Source of the DNA: an uncultured Christensenellaceae bacterium
GTDB lineage: Bacteria > Bacillota > Clostridia > Christensenellales > UMGS416
Direction of reading: 5' to 3'
DNA length: 64,000 nt
NCBI GenBank assembly: GCA_944376795.1
Contig: CALWDW010000001.1
Location: forward strand, 158,789 to 222,788
Within the stretch, counting starts at the first letter, position 1, and every line of letters begins with the position of its first letter. The notes beneath the pieces are model-generated. The model was not told the origin of the DNA. It saw nothing but the letters and a program-made list of their open reading frames with translations, and did not search any database. Of the stretch, positions 18,165-26,128 are shown piece after piece. Position numbers and translations under genes: made by a program.

Positions 18165-19607
18165 CTACTCTTTTGCGGCCTCCATTGCCGCGCGCATGAC
18201 GGTTTCCACCGGAACCTCGGCCCGCCGCGCCGCGTCCGCAGCCTGGTCATATTCCGGCTTACACTTCTCCAGGCCATAGCCTGTTGCCGTTTTCACATCC
18301 AGGTCGCCGTAAGGCGTTGTCACCCGCCGTCTCCCGGTCCGCATAATGTGCCGGGTACAGCGGGAGGAGCGCACGCCGATGGTGGTGGTGTACTCCAGCA
18401 TGAGACGGGCCATGCGGTCATGATCCTCCGGGCGGCACAAGCAGGTAAGCATAGTCGCCGGACGGCTCTTTTTCATTTGAATGGAGGTAGCAAAGACATC
18501 CAGCGCCCCGCGCTCCCGCAGGATCTCCATGGCAAATCCCATCGCTTCCGCCGTCATATCATCCAGATTGCATGTCAGCTCCACAATCTCATCGGCCAAG
18601 CCGCCGGTTTCCCCCCAAAAAGCCCGCACGCAGTTGGCAGCCGGGAAGTCCTTCTTCCCCATTCCGTAGCCAATCTTTTCCACCGTCATCACCGGCATGG
18701 GGCCAAAGTCCGTGGCAAAGTGGGCCGCCAGCGCCGCACCGGTCGGCGTGCAGAGCTCCCCGCGTATTGCGCCGCCGTAGAACGGGATCCCCCGGAGGAT
18801 ATAGGCTGTGGCAGGCGCCGGGACCGGCAGAATGCCGTGGGCACAGCGAACCTGTCCACTTCCTACATGAATAGGCGAAACCACTACCTGCTTCGGCCGC
18901 AATTCCTCCATCAGCATGGAGCAGGCCACAATGTCGGCGATGGCGTCCAGTTCTCCTACCTCATGGAAATGGATCTGTTCCACCGGAACCCCATGGGCAT
19001 GAGCCTCCGCCTGGGCGATGAGGGCGTACACCGCCTGGGCGTGGGCCTTGACCGCATCGTCCACCGGAAGCAAGGCGATACGGCGGTTGATATCCTCCAT
19101 GCCTGCATGGTGGTGGGGATGCTCATGGTCGTGGGAGTGCTCATGGTCATGCGGGTGCTCGTGATCATGCGGATGCTCGTGGTCGTGCGGATGCTCATGG
19201 TCATGCGGATGCTCGTGGTCGTGGGGGTGCTCATGGTCGTGCGGGTGTTCGTGGTCGTGGGGGTGCTCATGGTCGTGCGGGTGTTCGTGGTCATGCGGAT
19301 GCTCATGGTCATGCGGGTGTTCGTGGTCATGCGGATGCTCATGATCGTGCGGATGCTCGTGGTCGTGCGGATGCTCGTGACCAAAATCTTCCACCCGCTC
19401 TTCCTCCCGTCCCGCCAACTTCACTGTGGCGTGCGTACCCCAAACGCCGCACTTCTGCGACGGCTCCGCGGTAACGCGCACGCCCTCCGGCATAGCGGCC
19501 TGTATGCGCCGAAGCGAAGCCTCCCGATCCTCCACCAGCTCCAAAAGGGCGGCCATCAGCATATCTCCCGCAATCCCCATATTACACTCCAAGTAGAGGG
19601 TTTTCAT
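18165..19607 (-). CDS. larC: nickel pincer cofactor biosynthesis protein LarC with extended His-rich insert
   Basis: A 480-residue LarC (DUF111). LarC is the CTP-dependent cyclometallase that inserts nickel into the pincer nucleotide used by lactate racemase LarA and relatives. The N terminus LYLECNMGIAGDMLMAALLEL and the later ELTCNLDDMTAEAMGFAMEIL and YGLEKCKPEYD blocks are diagnostic. It is a single open frame, unlike the Lactobacillus larC1/larC2 pair, which needs frameshifting. Residues 77-166 are fifteen near-perfect HEHPHD hexapeptides, far longer than the short His stretch usual in LarC; it probably stores or sequesters nickel. The gene starts four bases after the larB stop... in operon order larE-larB-larC, and is last before the terminator. 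Confidence 0.93.
   Translation of the reverse strand: MKTLYLECNMGIAGDMLMAALLELVEDREASLRRIQAAMPEGVRVTAEPSQKCGVWGTHATVKLAGREEERVEDFGHEHPHDHEHPHDHEHPHDHEHPHDHEHPHDHEHPHDHEHPHDHEHPHDHEHPHDHEHPHDHEHPHDHEHPHDHEHPHDHEHSHDHEHPHHHAGMEDINRRIALLPVDDAVKAHAQAVYALIAQAEAHAHGVPVEQIHFHEVGELDAIADIVACSMLMEELRPKQVVVSPIHVGSGQVRCAHGILPVPAPATAYILRGIPFYGGAIRGELCTPTGAALAAHFATDFGPMPVMTVEKIGYGMGKKDFPAANCVRAFWGETGGLADEIVELTCNLDDMTAEAMGFAMEILRERGALDVFATSIQMKKSRPATMLTCLCRPEDHDRMARLMLEYTTTIGVRSSRCTRHIMRTGRRRVTTPYGDLDVKTATGYGLEKCKPEYDQAADAARRAEVPVETVMRAAMEAAKE
19110..19379 (-). repeat. 18-bp tandem repeat encoding fifteen HEHPHD units in LarC
   Basis: About fifteen 18-base units in frame. Thirteen encode HEHPHD, one HEHSHD and the last HEHPHH. 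Units differ mainly at third codon positions (cac/cat, gag, gac/gat), which suggests selection for the peptide together with expansion by unequal recombination or slippage. Roughly two in three residues of the tract are His or Asp/Glu. Confidence 0.95.
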
Positions 19608-19611
19608 GTTC

Positions 19612-20367
19612 CTAGCCTCCTATATGATTGATCATGCTGGCCAAATAACCGGCGCCGAAGCCATTGTCGATATTGACAACGCTGACGCCGCTGGCACAGG
19701 AGTTCAGCATGGACAGCAGCGCGGACAGCCCTTGGAAATTGGCGCCATAGCCCACGGAGGTGGGCACCGCAATCACCGGGCAGTCCACCAGACCGCCAAT
19801 CACACTGGCCAAGGCGCCTTCCATGCCTGCCACAGCCACAATAACCTTGGCCTGCATCAGCACATCCAGCCGGGACAGCAGGCGGTGCAACCCGGCAACC
19901 CCTACGTCATAGAGGCGAACCACACGATTGCCCAATACCTCCGCCGTCAGCGCCGCCTCCTCTGAAACCGGCATATCGCTGGTACCCCCGGTAGCCACCA
20001 CAATGGTTCCCGTCCCCTGGGGAGCGGGCATTTCTCCCACAATGCCGATGCGGGCTATGGGATAGTAGGTCATCGCAATGCGCTGGGTCAGCCAGTCGGC
20101 ACAGGGCTGATCGATGCGGGTAATCAGCACGTTTTTCTGCCCGCGCGCCACCATAGCCTCCGCAATGCCGGCAATCTGCTCGGGTGTCTTCCCCGCGCCA
20201 TAGATCACCTCGGCGATGCCTTGGCGCATGGCCCGATGATGATCCACCTTGGCATAGCCCAGGTCATCCTCATAGGGATCCATACGAAATCGAAGCAGCG
20301 CCTCTTGGGGCGTCACCGTACCATCCCGCAGCGCCTCGCAGAGGCGCAATATCTCATCCTGTCTCAT
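19612..20367 (-). CDS. larB: nickel pincer cofactor biosynthesis protein LarB
   Basis: About 251 residues. LarB carboxylates the pyridinium ring of nicotinic acid adenine dinucleotide and hydrolyses the phosphoanhydride, the first step of nickel-pincer nucleotide synthesis. The C-terminal half is a PurE-like domain with VVATGGTSDMPVSEEAALTA, DVGVAGLHRLL and AGMEGALASVIGGL. The true start is MRQDEIL, whose ATG overlaps the larE stop as ATGA; the 33 codons upstream of it lie inside larE. Translationally coupled to larE. Confidence 0.93.
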   Translation of the reverse strand: MRQDEILRLCEALRDGTVTPQEALLRFRMDPYEDDLGYAKVDHHRAMRQGIAEVIYGAGKTPEQIAGIAEAMVARGQKNVLITRIDQPCADWLTQRIAMTYYPIARIGIVGEMPAPQGTGTIVVATGGTSDMPVSEEAALTAEVLGNRVVRLYDVGVAGLHRLLSRLDVLMQAKVIVAVAGMEGALASVIGGLVDCPVIAVPTSVGYGANFQGLSALLSMLNSCASGVSVVNIDNGFGAGYLASMINHIGG

Positions 20368-21119
20368 TCTGAAACCTCCCGAGGAAGCAAATCCAGCACA
20401 ATAGAAGAGAAAAATGGGGCAACTGCGCCGCGCACGGCGGCCGGATCCTCCACCAAGTGGCCCCACTGGGCCAAAGGAAGCTGCAACCGCGCCATATCCG
20501 CCATAACGCGCACACGGAAATCAGAAAATCCCAGCTGTTTCAGCGCCTCCTCCGCCCCTTCGACCCGCTCCAGCACCGGCCCCTGGATGGGCACACCCGT
20601 AGGGATCCGGGTTGCAAGGCAGGCATAGGATGGTTTATCCCAGGTAAAGATCCCCCGCTCCCTGGACAGCTCCCGGACCCGCTCCTTGGTCAAGCCATAA
20701 GCCCGCAGTGGGGAAAGCACCTGCAGCTCTACCAGCGCCTCCATGCCGGGGCGGTCGCTCACGTCGTCGGAGGCATTGGTGCCATCCACCACCACCCGAT
20801 AGCCGTCCATGCGGGCGGCCTGCACGATGGCAGCCATGATGCGCTTCTTGCAATAGTAGCAGCGGCGGGGACCGTTCTCCCGTATATGAGGATCCTCCAG
20901 CACCTCATCGTGGAGGATCTTAAGCTTCACGCCAAACTCCTCCGCAAGCCTTTGGGCATCCTCCAGTTCAAACCGGGGCTGAAAAGGGGTCTTCATAAAG
21001 TATCCCGTCACCCGGCATCCGGCATCCTGGGCAGCCACCAAGAGATACGAAGAATCCACCCCGCCGGAAAAGGCCACAGCCATGGAGGGATGCTGGGCAA
21101 AAAAGTCAGCCAATTCCAT
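20364..21119 (-). CDS. larE: ATP-dependent sacrificial sulfur transferase LarE
   Basis: A 251-residue PP-loop ATPase. LarE adds sulfur to the pincer precursor, in the well-studied form by sacrificing its own cysteine. The PP-loop SGGVDS is at residues 18-23. Cys167 in SYACLATRIPTG lies where the sacrificial Cys of Lactobacillus LarE occurs; a CYYC pair is at residues 87-90. First gene of the operon larE-larB-larC, preceded by a promoter and a 108-base leader with an intrinsic terminator directly before the ribosome binding site. Confidence 0.93.
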   Translation of the reverse strand: MELADFFAQHPSMAVAFSGGVDSSYLLVAAQDAGCRVTGYFMKTPFQPRFELEDAQRLAEEFGVKLKILHDEVLEDPHIRENGPRRCYYCKKRIMAAIVQAARMDGYRVVVDGTNASDDVSDRPGMEALVELQVLSPLRAYGLTKERVRELSRERGIFTWDKPSYACLATRIPTGVPIQGPVLERVEGAEEALKQLGFSDFRVRVMADMARLQLPLAQWGHLVEDPAAVRGAVAPFFSSIVLDLLPREVSE

Positions 21120-21140
21120 GCAATACTCCTCTTTTGTAAC

Positions 21141-21221
21141 AAAAAAGCCACGAGCAAACGTCCAAAAACAGACGTTCTTTGTGGCGCTTCGTGCGGTATC
21201 GTAGGCCTTCGTAGCCTACGA
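21141..21221 (-). promoter_or_regulatory. lar operon leader with intrinsic terminator (attenuator or riboswitch candidate)
   Basis: On the minus strand an 8-bp hairpin TCGTAGGC/GCCTACGA (21199-21221) is followed by a second structure with GCCAC/GTGGC and ACGTC/GACGT pairings (21147-21185) and a run of six T (21141-21146). The T run ends only about ten bases before the AGAGGAG ribosome binding site of larE, so transcription must read through it to express the operon. CACGA in the linker can pair with TCGTG in the terminator arm, a possible antiterminator. I could not match it to a riboswitch class I know. Confidence 0.6.
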
Positions 21222-21234
21222 CAGAAACAGTTTC

Positions 21235-21263
21235 AGTATAAAAGAATCCCCCGCCGCTGTCAA
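21235..21263 (-). promoter_or_regulatory. consensus sigma-A promoter of larEBC
   Basis: Perfect TTGACA and TATACT with a 17-base spacer; predicted start of transcription near 21228. Confidence 0.85.
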
Positions 21264-21311
21264 GGCCCTGTCGCTTCCCTGCGCCCAGCGCCAGGACTTT
21301 CAGCCTCCCCC

Positions 21312-21340
21312 TTGCGCGCTTTCCCAGCAGCAGCTACAAT
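21312..21340 (+). promoter_or_regulatory. sigma-A promoter of the GH18 gene
   Basis: TTGCGC and TACAAT with a 17-base spacer, 36 bases before the start codon; divergent from the lar promoter. Confidence 0.55.
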
Positions 21341-21375
21341 AAAGAAAAACCATTTCATCCAGAGAGGCACGCGTC

Positions 21376-22404
21376 ATGAAAAAAAGCTACGTATATATGC
21401 CCTACATCATGGAAAGCACCGTTCCCCAGCTCCGTGTCTACGACCTGATGCGCATCACGCATCTGAACATCGCCTTTGCCCTGATCCGAGAGGGCGCCGT
21501 CACCGTCGATCATCTTCAGTATTTGTCCCGTCTGGAAGTCTACAAGAGAATCAATCCCCAGCTCAAACTGATCCTCTCCATTGGGGGATGGCAGGCGGAT
21601 GGCTTCTCCCAGGCGGCCGAAACCGAAGCGGGACGGGCGCTGTTTGCCCGCACCGCGCTCCAGATTGTCGTCCAATGGGGCTTCGACGGCATCGACATTG
21701 ACTGGGAATACCCCTGCAGCAGCCAAGCGGGCATTGCTTCCTCTCCTGATGACAAAGAAAATTTCACCGCGCTGATGCGCGTCCTTCGGGATGCCCTGGA
21801 CGCGCAAGGCCGCGCGGACGGCAAGCGTTACCTTCTCACCTGCGCGGTGGGCGCCGGGCAGTATTTTGTGGACGGCTCCCAAATGGACCAAGTATCCCGG
21901 CTCACAGACTATGTCAATCTGATGACCTACGACATGCGGGGAGGCTTTACCCATACCGCCGGACACCACACCAACCTGTACCCCCAGGCCGGGGATCCTG
22001 AGGGGCCTTCCGCCACGGCCACGGTGGAGCTTTTCCACCGCGCCGGGGTCCCCTACGAAAAGATGGTGTTGGGATCGGCCTTTTACGGCAGAATGTGGAC
22101 CGGTGTCGCACCGGAAAACCACGGTTTGGGGCAGCCGGCCGCTTCCTCCGGCGGTTACCTGGGCCATTGGGACCTCCAGGATTCGGAAACCATGGCGCTG
22201 CGAGGCTTCACCCGGTACTGGGATCCATCGGCGCAGGCCGCATGGTACTGGAACGGCCAGGACTTTATCAGCTTCGAAGACCCCGCGTCCCTGCAGGCCA
22301 AGTGCGCCTACATCCAGGAAAAGGGGCTGGCAGGACTGATGTACTGGGTATATGGCAACCATACCCTCTTTGAAATCCCCGCCCGGGAATTGATGGGGTT
22401 CTAA
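21376..22404 (+). CDS. glycoside hydrolase family 18 protein (chitinase-like)
   Basis: A 342-residue single-domain GH18 enzyme. The SIGGW block (about 68-72) and the catalytic DGIDIDWEYP (residues 104-113) with Glu111 as the acid/base are intact, as is the later NLMTYDMRGG. No signal peptide is seen, so it may be cytoplasmic and act on imported chitooligosaccharides or other N-acetylglucosamine-containing glycans. Full family length for a catalytic domain. The stop codon overlaps that of the convergent GNAT gene. Confidence 0.88.
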   Translation: MKKSYVYMPYIMESTVPQLRVYDLMRITHLNIAFALIREGAVTVDHLQYLSRLEVYKRINPQLKLILSIGGWQADGFSQAAETEAGRALFARTALQIVVQWGFDGIDIDWEYPCSSQAGIASSPDDKENFTALMRVLRDALDAQGRADGKRYLLTCAVGAGQYFVDGSQMDQVSRLTDYVNLMTYDMRGGFTHTAGHHTNLYPQAGDPEGPSATATVELFHRAGVPYEKMVLGSAFYGRMWTGVAPENHGLGQPAASSGGYLGHWDLQDSETMALRGFTRYWDPSAQAAWYWNGQDFISFEDPASLQAKCAYIQEKGLAGLMYWVYGNHTLFEIPARELMGF

Positions 22405-22961
22405 GCTTCGTCATACAGTCCTTCCTGCCGCATGGAGGTATATTCCTCTTTCAATAGGGCATAGCGAAGCCGGTCCCACTTCCTTCCATAGAGATAGATA
22501 GCCTGCCTCTCCCGGCCCTCCAGCACAAAGCCACAGCGCTCCAGGGACTTCTGGGCCTCAATATTCATTTCCAGCGTGTTGGCGGTGATGCGCTCCATCC
22601 CGGCGTAGCCAAATCCTAGGTAAAGCATCATGCCCAACGCCTGACGTCCGTAGCCGTGGGAACGGTACTGCCGCTTCACAATGCCCATACCTACCGAGCA
22701 TGACCGGTTCTTGGCATCCATATCCTGCAGCGCCACATCCCCAATGACCGTCCCATCATGGAGAAATATCCCCAGGCGGAGATTTCCGTTCCCCTGCCGG
22801 CGCTGGATATCCTCAAACCAAGCGTCGGCGTTTTCCACCGAAAGCCCGATGCCCACCTCCTCGGTGGGATGCTCCCAATCATACTCCTGCTCCTGCCACA
22901 GCTGGCGGCAGTGCGCACGCTCCAGCGTTGCGAGATAAACGTCTTTTCCCTGCAGAATCAT
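22401..22961 (-). CDS. GNAT family N-acetyltransferase (RimJ/RimL-like)
   Basis: About 186 residues. The acetyl-CoA binding loop is visible as VKRQYRSHGYGRQALGMML, followed by NIEAQKSLERCGFVLEGRERQAIYL, the typical end of the RimJ/RimL subgroup that acetylates amino groups of proteins or small molecules. The start at MILQGKD is chosen because AAAGGAG lies just before it; seven codons of the longer frame contain the ribosome binding site. It is convergent with the GH18 gene, with overlapping stops. Confidence 0.8.
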   Translation of the reverse strand: MILQGKDVYLATLERAHCRQLWQEQEYDWEHPTEEVGIGLSVENADAWFEDIQRRQGNGNLRLGIFLHDGTVIGDVALQDMDAKNRSCSVGMGIVKRQYRSHGYGRQALGMMLYLGFGYAGMERITANTLEMNIEAQKSLERCGFVLEGRERQAIYLYGRKWDRLRYALLKEEYTSMRQEGLYDEA

Positions 22962-23088
22962 ACTTTTCTCCTTTTCCGGCATAGGCCGGTGCCCTTTCTA
23001 TATCAATCTCCACAGGCCGTACGCGTCTTGCCAACGGGTATTCCATTCTTGCCCCGGCTTGGACGTCCGTCTGTCTTTGTCCTTTCTA

Positions 23089-23117
23089 TTGACCGAAGAA
23101 TCATTTGATAGTATAAT
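23089..23117 (+). promoter_or_regulatory. consensus sigma-A promoter of the nitroreductase gene
   Basis: TTGACC and TATAAT with a 17-base spacer, 36 bases before the ATG. Confidence 0.8.
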
Positions 23118-23152
23118 GAACGCAAAATCAAAGCTTATAAGGAGGCCGTCCC

Positions 23153-23677
23153 ATGAAAAAGGAAGCACTAGAAGTCCTGAGAAACCGCCGCAGCATCCGG
23201 AAGTATAAGAGCACGCCCGTCCCTGAAGAACTTCTGGACATCATCATGGAAGCCGGCGCCTACGCGCCTACGGCCGGCGGCGGCCAAGCCGCCACCATGG
23301 TGGCCGTCACGGATCCCGAAAAGGTTCGCCTGCTCTCCCAGATGAACGCCCGCGTCATGGGCAGCAGCGGGGATCCCTATTACGGTGCGCCGGCCGTGAT
23401 CCTTGTGCTGGGAGAGGCAGACAAGGGCGCCGCCCAGGTTGACGGCCATTGCGTCATGGTAAACCTGCTGAACGCTGCCTATGCCGTAGGGCTCGGTTCC
23501 TGCTGGATTGACCGGGAGCGGCAGATGTTTGAAACCGATGAAGGCAAAGCCTTGCTGAAATCCTGGGGAATTGAAGGCGACTTTGTGGGAGTGGCCGCCT
23601 GCATTCTGGGCTATCCAGATGGAGACGCCCCGGAGGCGAAGCCGCGTAAAGAGCACATGATTTACAAGGTCAAGTAG
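23153..23677 (+). CDS. nitroreductase family protein
   Basis: A 174-residue FMN-dependent nitroreductase-fold protein. It begins VLRNRRSIRKYKSTPVPEELL, the family FMN phosphate-binding block, has APTAGGGQAATMVAV and later GLGSCWIDRER, and ends with the ILGYPDGDAPEAKPRK block. These enzymes reduce nitro compounds, quinones or flavins with NAD(P)H; the physiological substrate is unknown. AGGAGG precedes the ATG. Monocistronic. Confidence 0.88.
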   Translation: MKKEALEVLRNRRSIRKYKSTPVPEELLDIIMEAGAYAPTAGGGQAATMVAVTDPEKVRLLSQMNARVMGSSGDPYYGAPAVILVLGEADKGAAQVDGHCVMVNLLNAAYAVGLGSCWIDRERQMFETDEGKALLKSWGIEGDFVGVAACILGYPDGDAPEAKPRKEHMIYKVK

Positions 23678-23692
23678 CAGCATTTCTCCCAT

Positions 23693-23720
23693 GGCCCGGC
23701 ACTATGCCGCGGCCTTTTTC
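23693..23720 (+). terminator. rho-independent terminator of the nitroreductase gene
   Basis: Stem GGCC-CGGC/GCCG-GGCC with one bulged C and a five-base loop, followed by a T run. Confidence 0.7.
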
Positions 23721-23780
23721 TTTTTGGGCTGGCGCAAACGCATAAACCCCTGGAGATCGGGCACACTTTTTCCGGATCAT

Positions 23781-24215
23781 ATGACGGAAGAAGGACGCGG
23801 CTTGAAGCGCAATCGATTGATCATAGGTATACTGCTGGCCATGGGCGTCTGCTGCCTCCTGGGGTGCCTGAGCGCCCCTGCCGGGCCGGATTCCTGGAGT
23901 CTGCCCCAAGGCCGGCAGTTCCACTGCCAGCGGGCCATCGAAGGTTCCCTCAGCACCGCCCAGAGAACCCTGCTCTTGGAGAAGATATTCTCCTACTACC
24001 AATCCGAGGGACGGCTGGAATTTGACGACGGGACGGTATGCATCGCCTCCGGAAGCAGCCGCCTCCTCAACCCCGCTCCAGACCTTCCCACCAATCTGCA
24101 GGTCGCCATCCGGTGTGACCGGCAGGCGGACATGACATACATTTATCTGGGAAGCCCCACCTTGGCACCGGACAGCTATTGCACGGGAGGAAAGCATGGA
24201 GCGGATCATTACTAG
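23781..24215 (+). CDS. small lipoprotein-like protein of unknown function
   Basis: About 144 residues. A short basic N terminus is followed by a hydrophobic stretch and a lipobox-like LLGC (IIGILLAMGVCCLLGCLS), so it is probably a membrane-anchored lipoprotein. The rest shows no domain I recognise; it has Cys residues at FHC, VCIA, RCD and SYC. The start is uncertain: an ATG at 23781, or a TTG at 23802 with a GAAGGA just upstream; anything earlier would run through the preceding terminator. The last 20 bases overlap the start of the MurA gene in another frame, so the two are translationally coupled. Confidence 0.6.
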   Translation: MTEEGRGLKRNRLIIGILLAMGVCCLLGCLSAPAGPDSWSLPQGRQFHCQRAIEGSLSTAQRTLLLEKIFSYYQSEGRLEFDDGTVCIASGSSRLLNPAPDLPTNLQVAIRCDRQADMTYIYLGSPTLAPDSYCTGGKHGADHY

Positions 24216-25458
24216 GCGCAGCGGGCCCCTGCATGGGGAAATTACAGCAGACCCTTCGAAAAACAGCATTCTGCCCCTCATGGCCTGTTCCCTCCTGACC
24301 CAGGAGCCCCTGCGCCTGCGGCGGGTTCCCCGGCTCACCGATGTGGACCTCATGCTGGACATCCTCCATCATCTGGGGGTCACCTCGCGCTGGGACGACG
24401 ATACGCTGGAACTCTCCGCGGAAACGCTGAAGGATTTCACCCTTCCCTCCCGGCTCACCCGGGGCCTGCGGGCCTCCATTCTCGTTGCCGGCCCCTTGCT
24501 GAGCCGCACCCCGGAGTTTTGCTGTGCCTATCCCGGCGGCTGCGCCATCGGGCAGCGGCCGGTAGACATGCATCTGTCCGGCTTTGCCCAACTCCAGGCC
24601 GGGATCCTCCAGGAGGATGACGCTCTGGTCATCACCTCCCGCCACCTGCGGGCAGCCACGATTCACCTGGAATACCCCAGCGTAGGCGGTACGGAAAACC
24701 TCATGATGGCAGCCACCCTCATCCCCGGCACCACCACACTGCATAACGCGGCCCGAGAACCCGAAATTGTGGACGTTGCCCGGCTTCTCCAACAAATGGG
24801 CGCACAAATTCACGGCGCGGGAACCTCCCGCATTTCCATTACCGGCGTCCACCGCCTCCGGGGCGCAGATTTTACACCCATCTCCGATCGGATCGAGGCC
24901 GGCACCTACATGTACGCAGCGGCCCTTCTGGGCGGAGACATCCGCCTGGGGCAGATCGATCCGAGTTCGGTGGCTCCGGTCACGGCGCATCTGCGGCAGG
25001 CCGGAGCCCACATTGAAACCGGACCGGATTGGCTGACCATCCGCGCCAGTGGACGTCCTGCGCCCACCCAGCTTACCACTGCGCCCTGGCCGGGATTCCC
25101 CACCGACCTGCAGCCTCCCGCCACGGTATTGGCCGCCATTGGAAAAGGCACCAGTACCCTGACAGAAACCGTATTTGAAAACCGGTTTATGCACGTTCCC
25201 GCCCTGTGCGCCATGGGGGCGGACATCCGCATCCACCGCAACCGCATGACCATCGAAGGGATCCCCTCCCTCACCGGCGCCCACATTTATACCACCGATC
25301 TGCGAGCCGGAGCGGCCATGGTGCTGGCAGGGCTGGCCGCCGAGGGGCAGTCCGTCATCGATGACAGCGGCCACATCCGCCGCGGCTATGCGTCCCTGGT
25401 GGAAAAGCTTCGCGCACTGGGCGGAGACATCTCCTCCCAGCATGTCGAAGGCCGATAA
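24196..25458 (+). CDS. UDP-N-acetylglucosamine 1-carboxyvinyltransferase-type enzyme (MurA paralogue)
   Basis: A 420-residue EPSP-synthase-fold enzyme. MurA adds enolpyruvate from PEP to UDP-GlcNAc in the first committed step of peptidoglycan synthesis. Active-site features are present: Lys22-Asn23 in SKNSILPL, Cys116 in GGCAIGQRPVDMHLSGF (the fosfomycin-sensitive Cys), the Asp in FPTDLQPP, FENRFMHVP, and an Arg in TDLRAGAAMVLAG. Several positions differ from housekeeping MurA sequences (for example LQPPATVLAAI), so it may be a second MurA. Bacillota often carry two. The start lies inside the upstream lipoprotein frame, with GGAGG just before it. Confidence 0.85.
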   Translation: MERIITRRSGPLHGEITADPSKNSILPLMACSLLTQEPLRLRRVPRLTDVDLMLDILHHLGVTSRWDDDTLELSAETLKDFTLPSRLTRGLRASILVAGPLLSRTPEFCCAYPGGCAIGQRPVDMHLSGFAQLQAGILQEDDALVITSRHLRAATIHLEYPSVGGTENLMMAATLIPGTTTLHNAAREPEIVDVARLLQQMGAQIHGAGTSRISITGVHRLRGADFTPISDRIEAGTYMYAAALLGGDIRLGQIDPSSVAPVTAHLRQAGAHIETGPDWLTIRASGRPAPTQLTTAPWPGFPTDLQPPATVLAAIGKGTSTLTETVFENRFMHVPALCAMGADIRIHRNRMTIEGIPSLTGAHIYTTDLRAGAAMVLAGLAAEGQSVIDDSGHIRRGYASLVEKLRALGGDISSQHVEGR

Positions 25459-25481
25459 CACGCCTTCCCCATAAAGAGAGG

Positions 25482-25520
25482 GAGCCGCAGAACGAGACAC
25501 ACCCGTTCTGCGGCTCTTTG
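25482..25520. terminator. bidirectional terminator between murA-like and recR
   Basis: A perfect 13-bp inverted repeat GAGCCGCAGAACG/CGTTCTGCGGCTC with a nine-base loop between convergent genes; TTTG follows on the plus strand and CTCTTT-rich sequence on the minus strand. Confidence 0.75.
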
Positions 25521-25525
25521 CGCTC

Positions 25526-26125
25526 TTACATTTCACGCCGCCCGGCAATGGCCCGGCCCAAGGTTACCTCGTCGGCATACTCCAAATCAGAACCCACCGG
25601 TACACCATGGGCAATGCGCGTCACCAAAATACCCGCCGGCTTGATCAGGCGGGAAATATACATGGCCGTGGCCTCCCCTTCCAAATCGGGATTGGTCGCC
25701 ACGATCACTTCCCGTATGGGCTCCCGCCCCAGCCGCGCCATCAGCTCCGCCAGGCGGATATCATCCGGTCCACGGTGGTCTCCCGGAGAAATCGTGCCGT
25801 GCAGCACATGGTACCGGCCATGGAATTCTCTTGTCCTCTCCATGGCCGCCACGTCACGGGGCTCGGCCACTACGCAGATTACCGTTGGATCCCGCTGCGG
25901 ATCACTGCATAGGGCGCAGGGGTCGGTATCGGTAATTCCCTGGCAGATGGAGCAGGTATGGATACCCACCCGTGCCTTCCAAATGGCTTCGGCCAAGGCC
26001 CGAACCTCTGCCTCCGGCTGGTCCAGCAGGTAGTAGGCCAGCCGGGAAGCGCTCCGCGCCCCAATCCCCGGCAGCTTGCTCAGCTCATTGATCAGACGGC
26101 TGAGCGGCTCAATCACCGCAGCCAT
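25526..26125 (-). CDS. recR: recombination mediator protein RecR
   Basis: A 199-residue RecR, exact family length. Features in order: N-terminal helix-hairpin-helix (LSKLPGIGARSASRLAYYLL), four-Cys zinc finger (CSIC...CALC), and a Toprim domain with VVAEPRDVAAMERT and LHGTISPGDHRGPDD. RecR with RecF/RecO loads RecA at single-strand gaps. Third gene of dnaX-ybaB-recR, three bases after ybaB, the standard bacterial order. Confidence 0.96.
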   Translation of the reverse strand: MAAVIEPLSRLINELSKLPGIGARSASRLAYYLLDQPEAEVRALAEAIWKARVGIHTCSICQGITDTDPCALCSDPQRDPTVICVVAEPRDVAAMERTREFHGRYHVLHGTISPGDHRGPDDIRLAELMARLGREPIREVIVATNPDLEGEATAMYISRLIKPAGILVTRIAHGVPVGSDLEYADEVTLGRAIAGRREM

Positions 26126-26128
26126 GGG

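Noticed and set aside
19110..19379. Regular 18-bp repeats as a CRISPR array
   Set aside because: Units are contiguous, without spacers, in frame and translated as HEHPHD within LarC.
18006..19631. A 541-codon plus-strand frame rich in Val and Met opposite larC
   Set aside because: It is the mirror of the His-repeat region of a well-supported LarC and has no ribosome binding site or domain.
21141..21221. Guanidine-II riboswitch, because two ACGA-containing loops occur in the lar leader
   Set aside because: The loops and closing pairs do not fit the strict tetraloop hairpins of that class, and the operon is unrelated to guanidine.
24067..25548. A 493-codon minus-strand frame opposite the murA-type gene
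   Set aside because: MurA has intact catalytic motifs on the plus strand; the antisense frame is Gly-rich and featureless, a GC-bias shadow.
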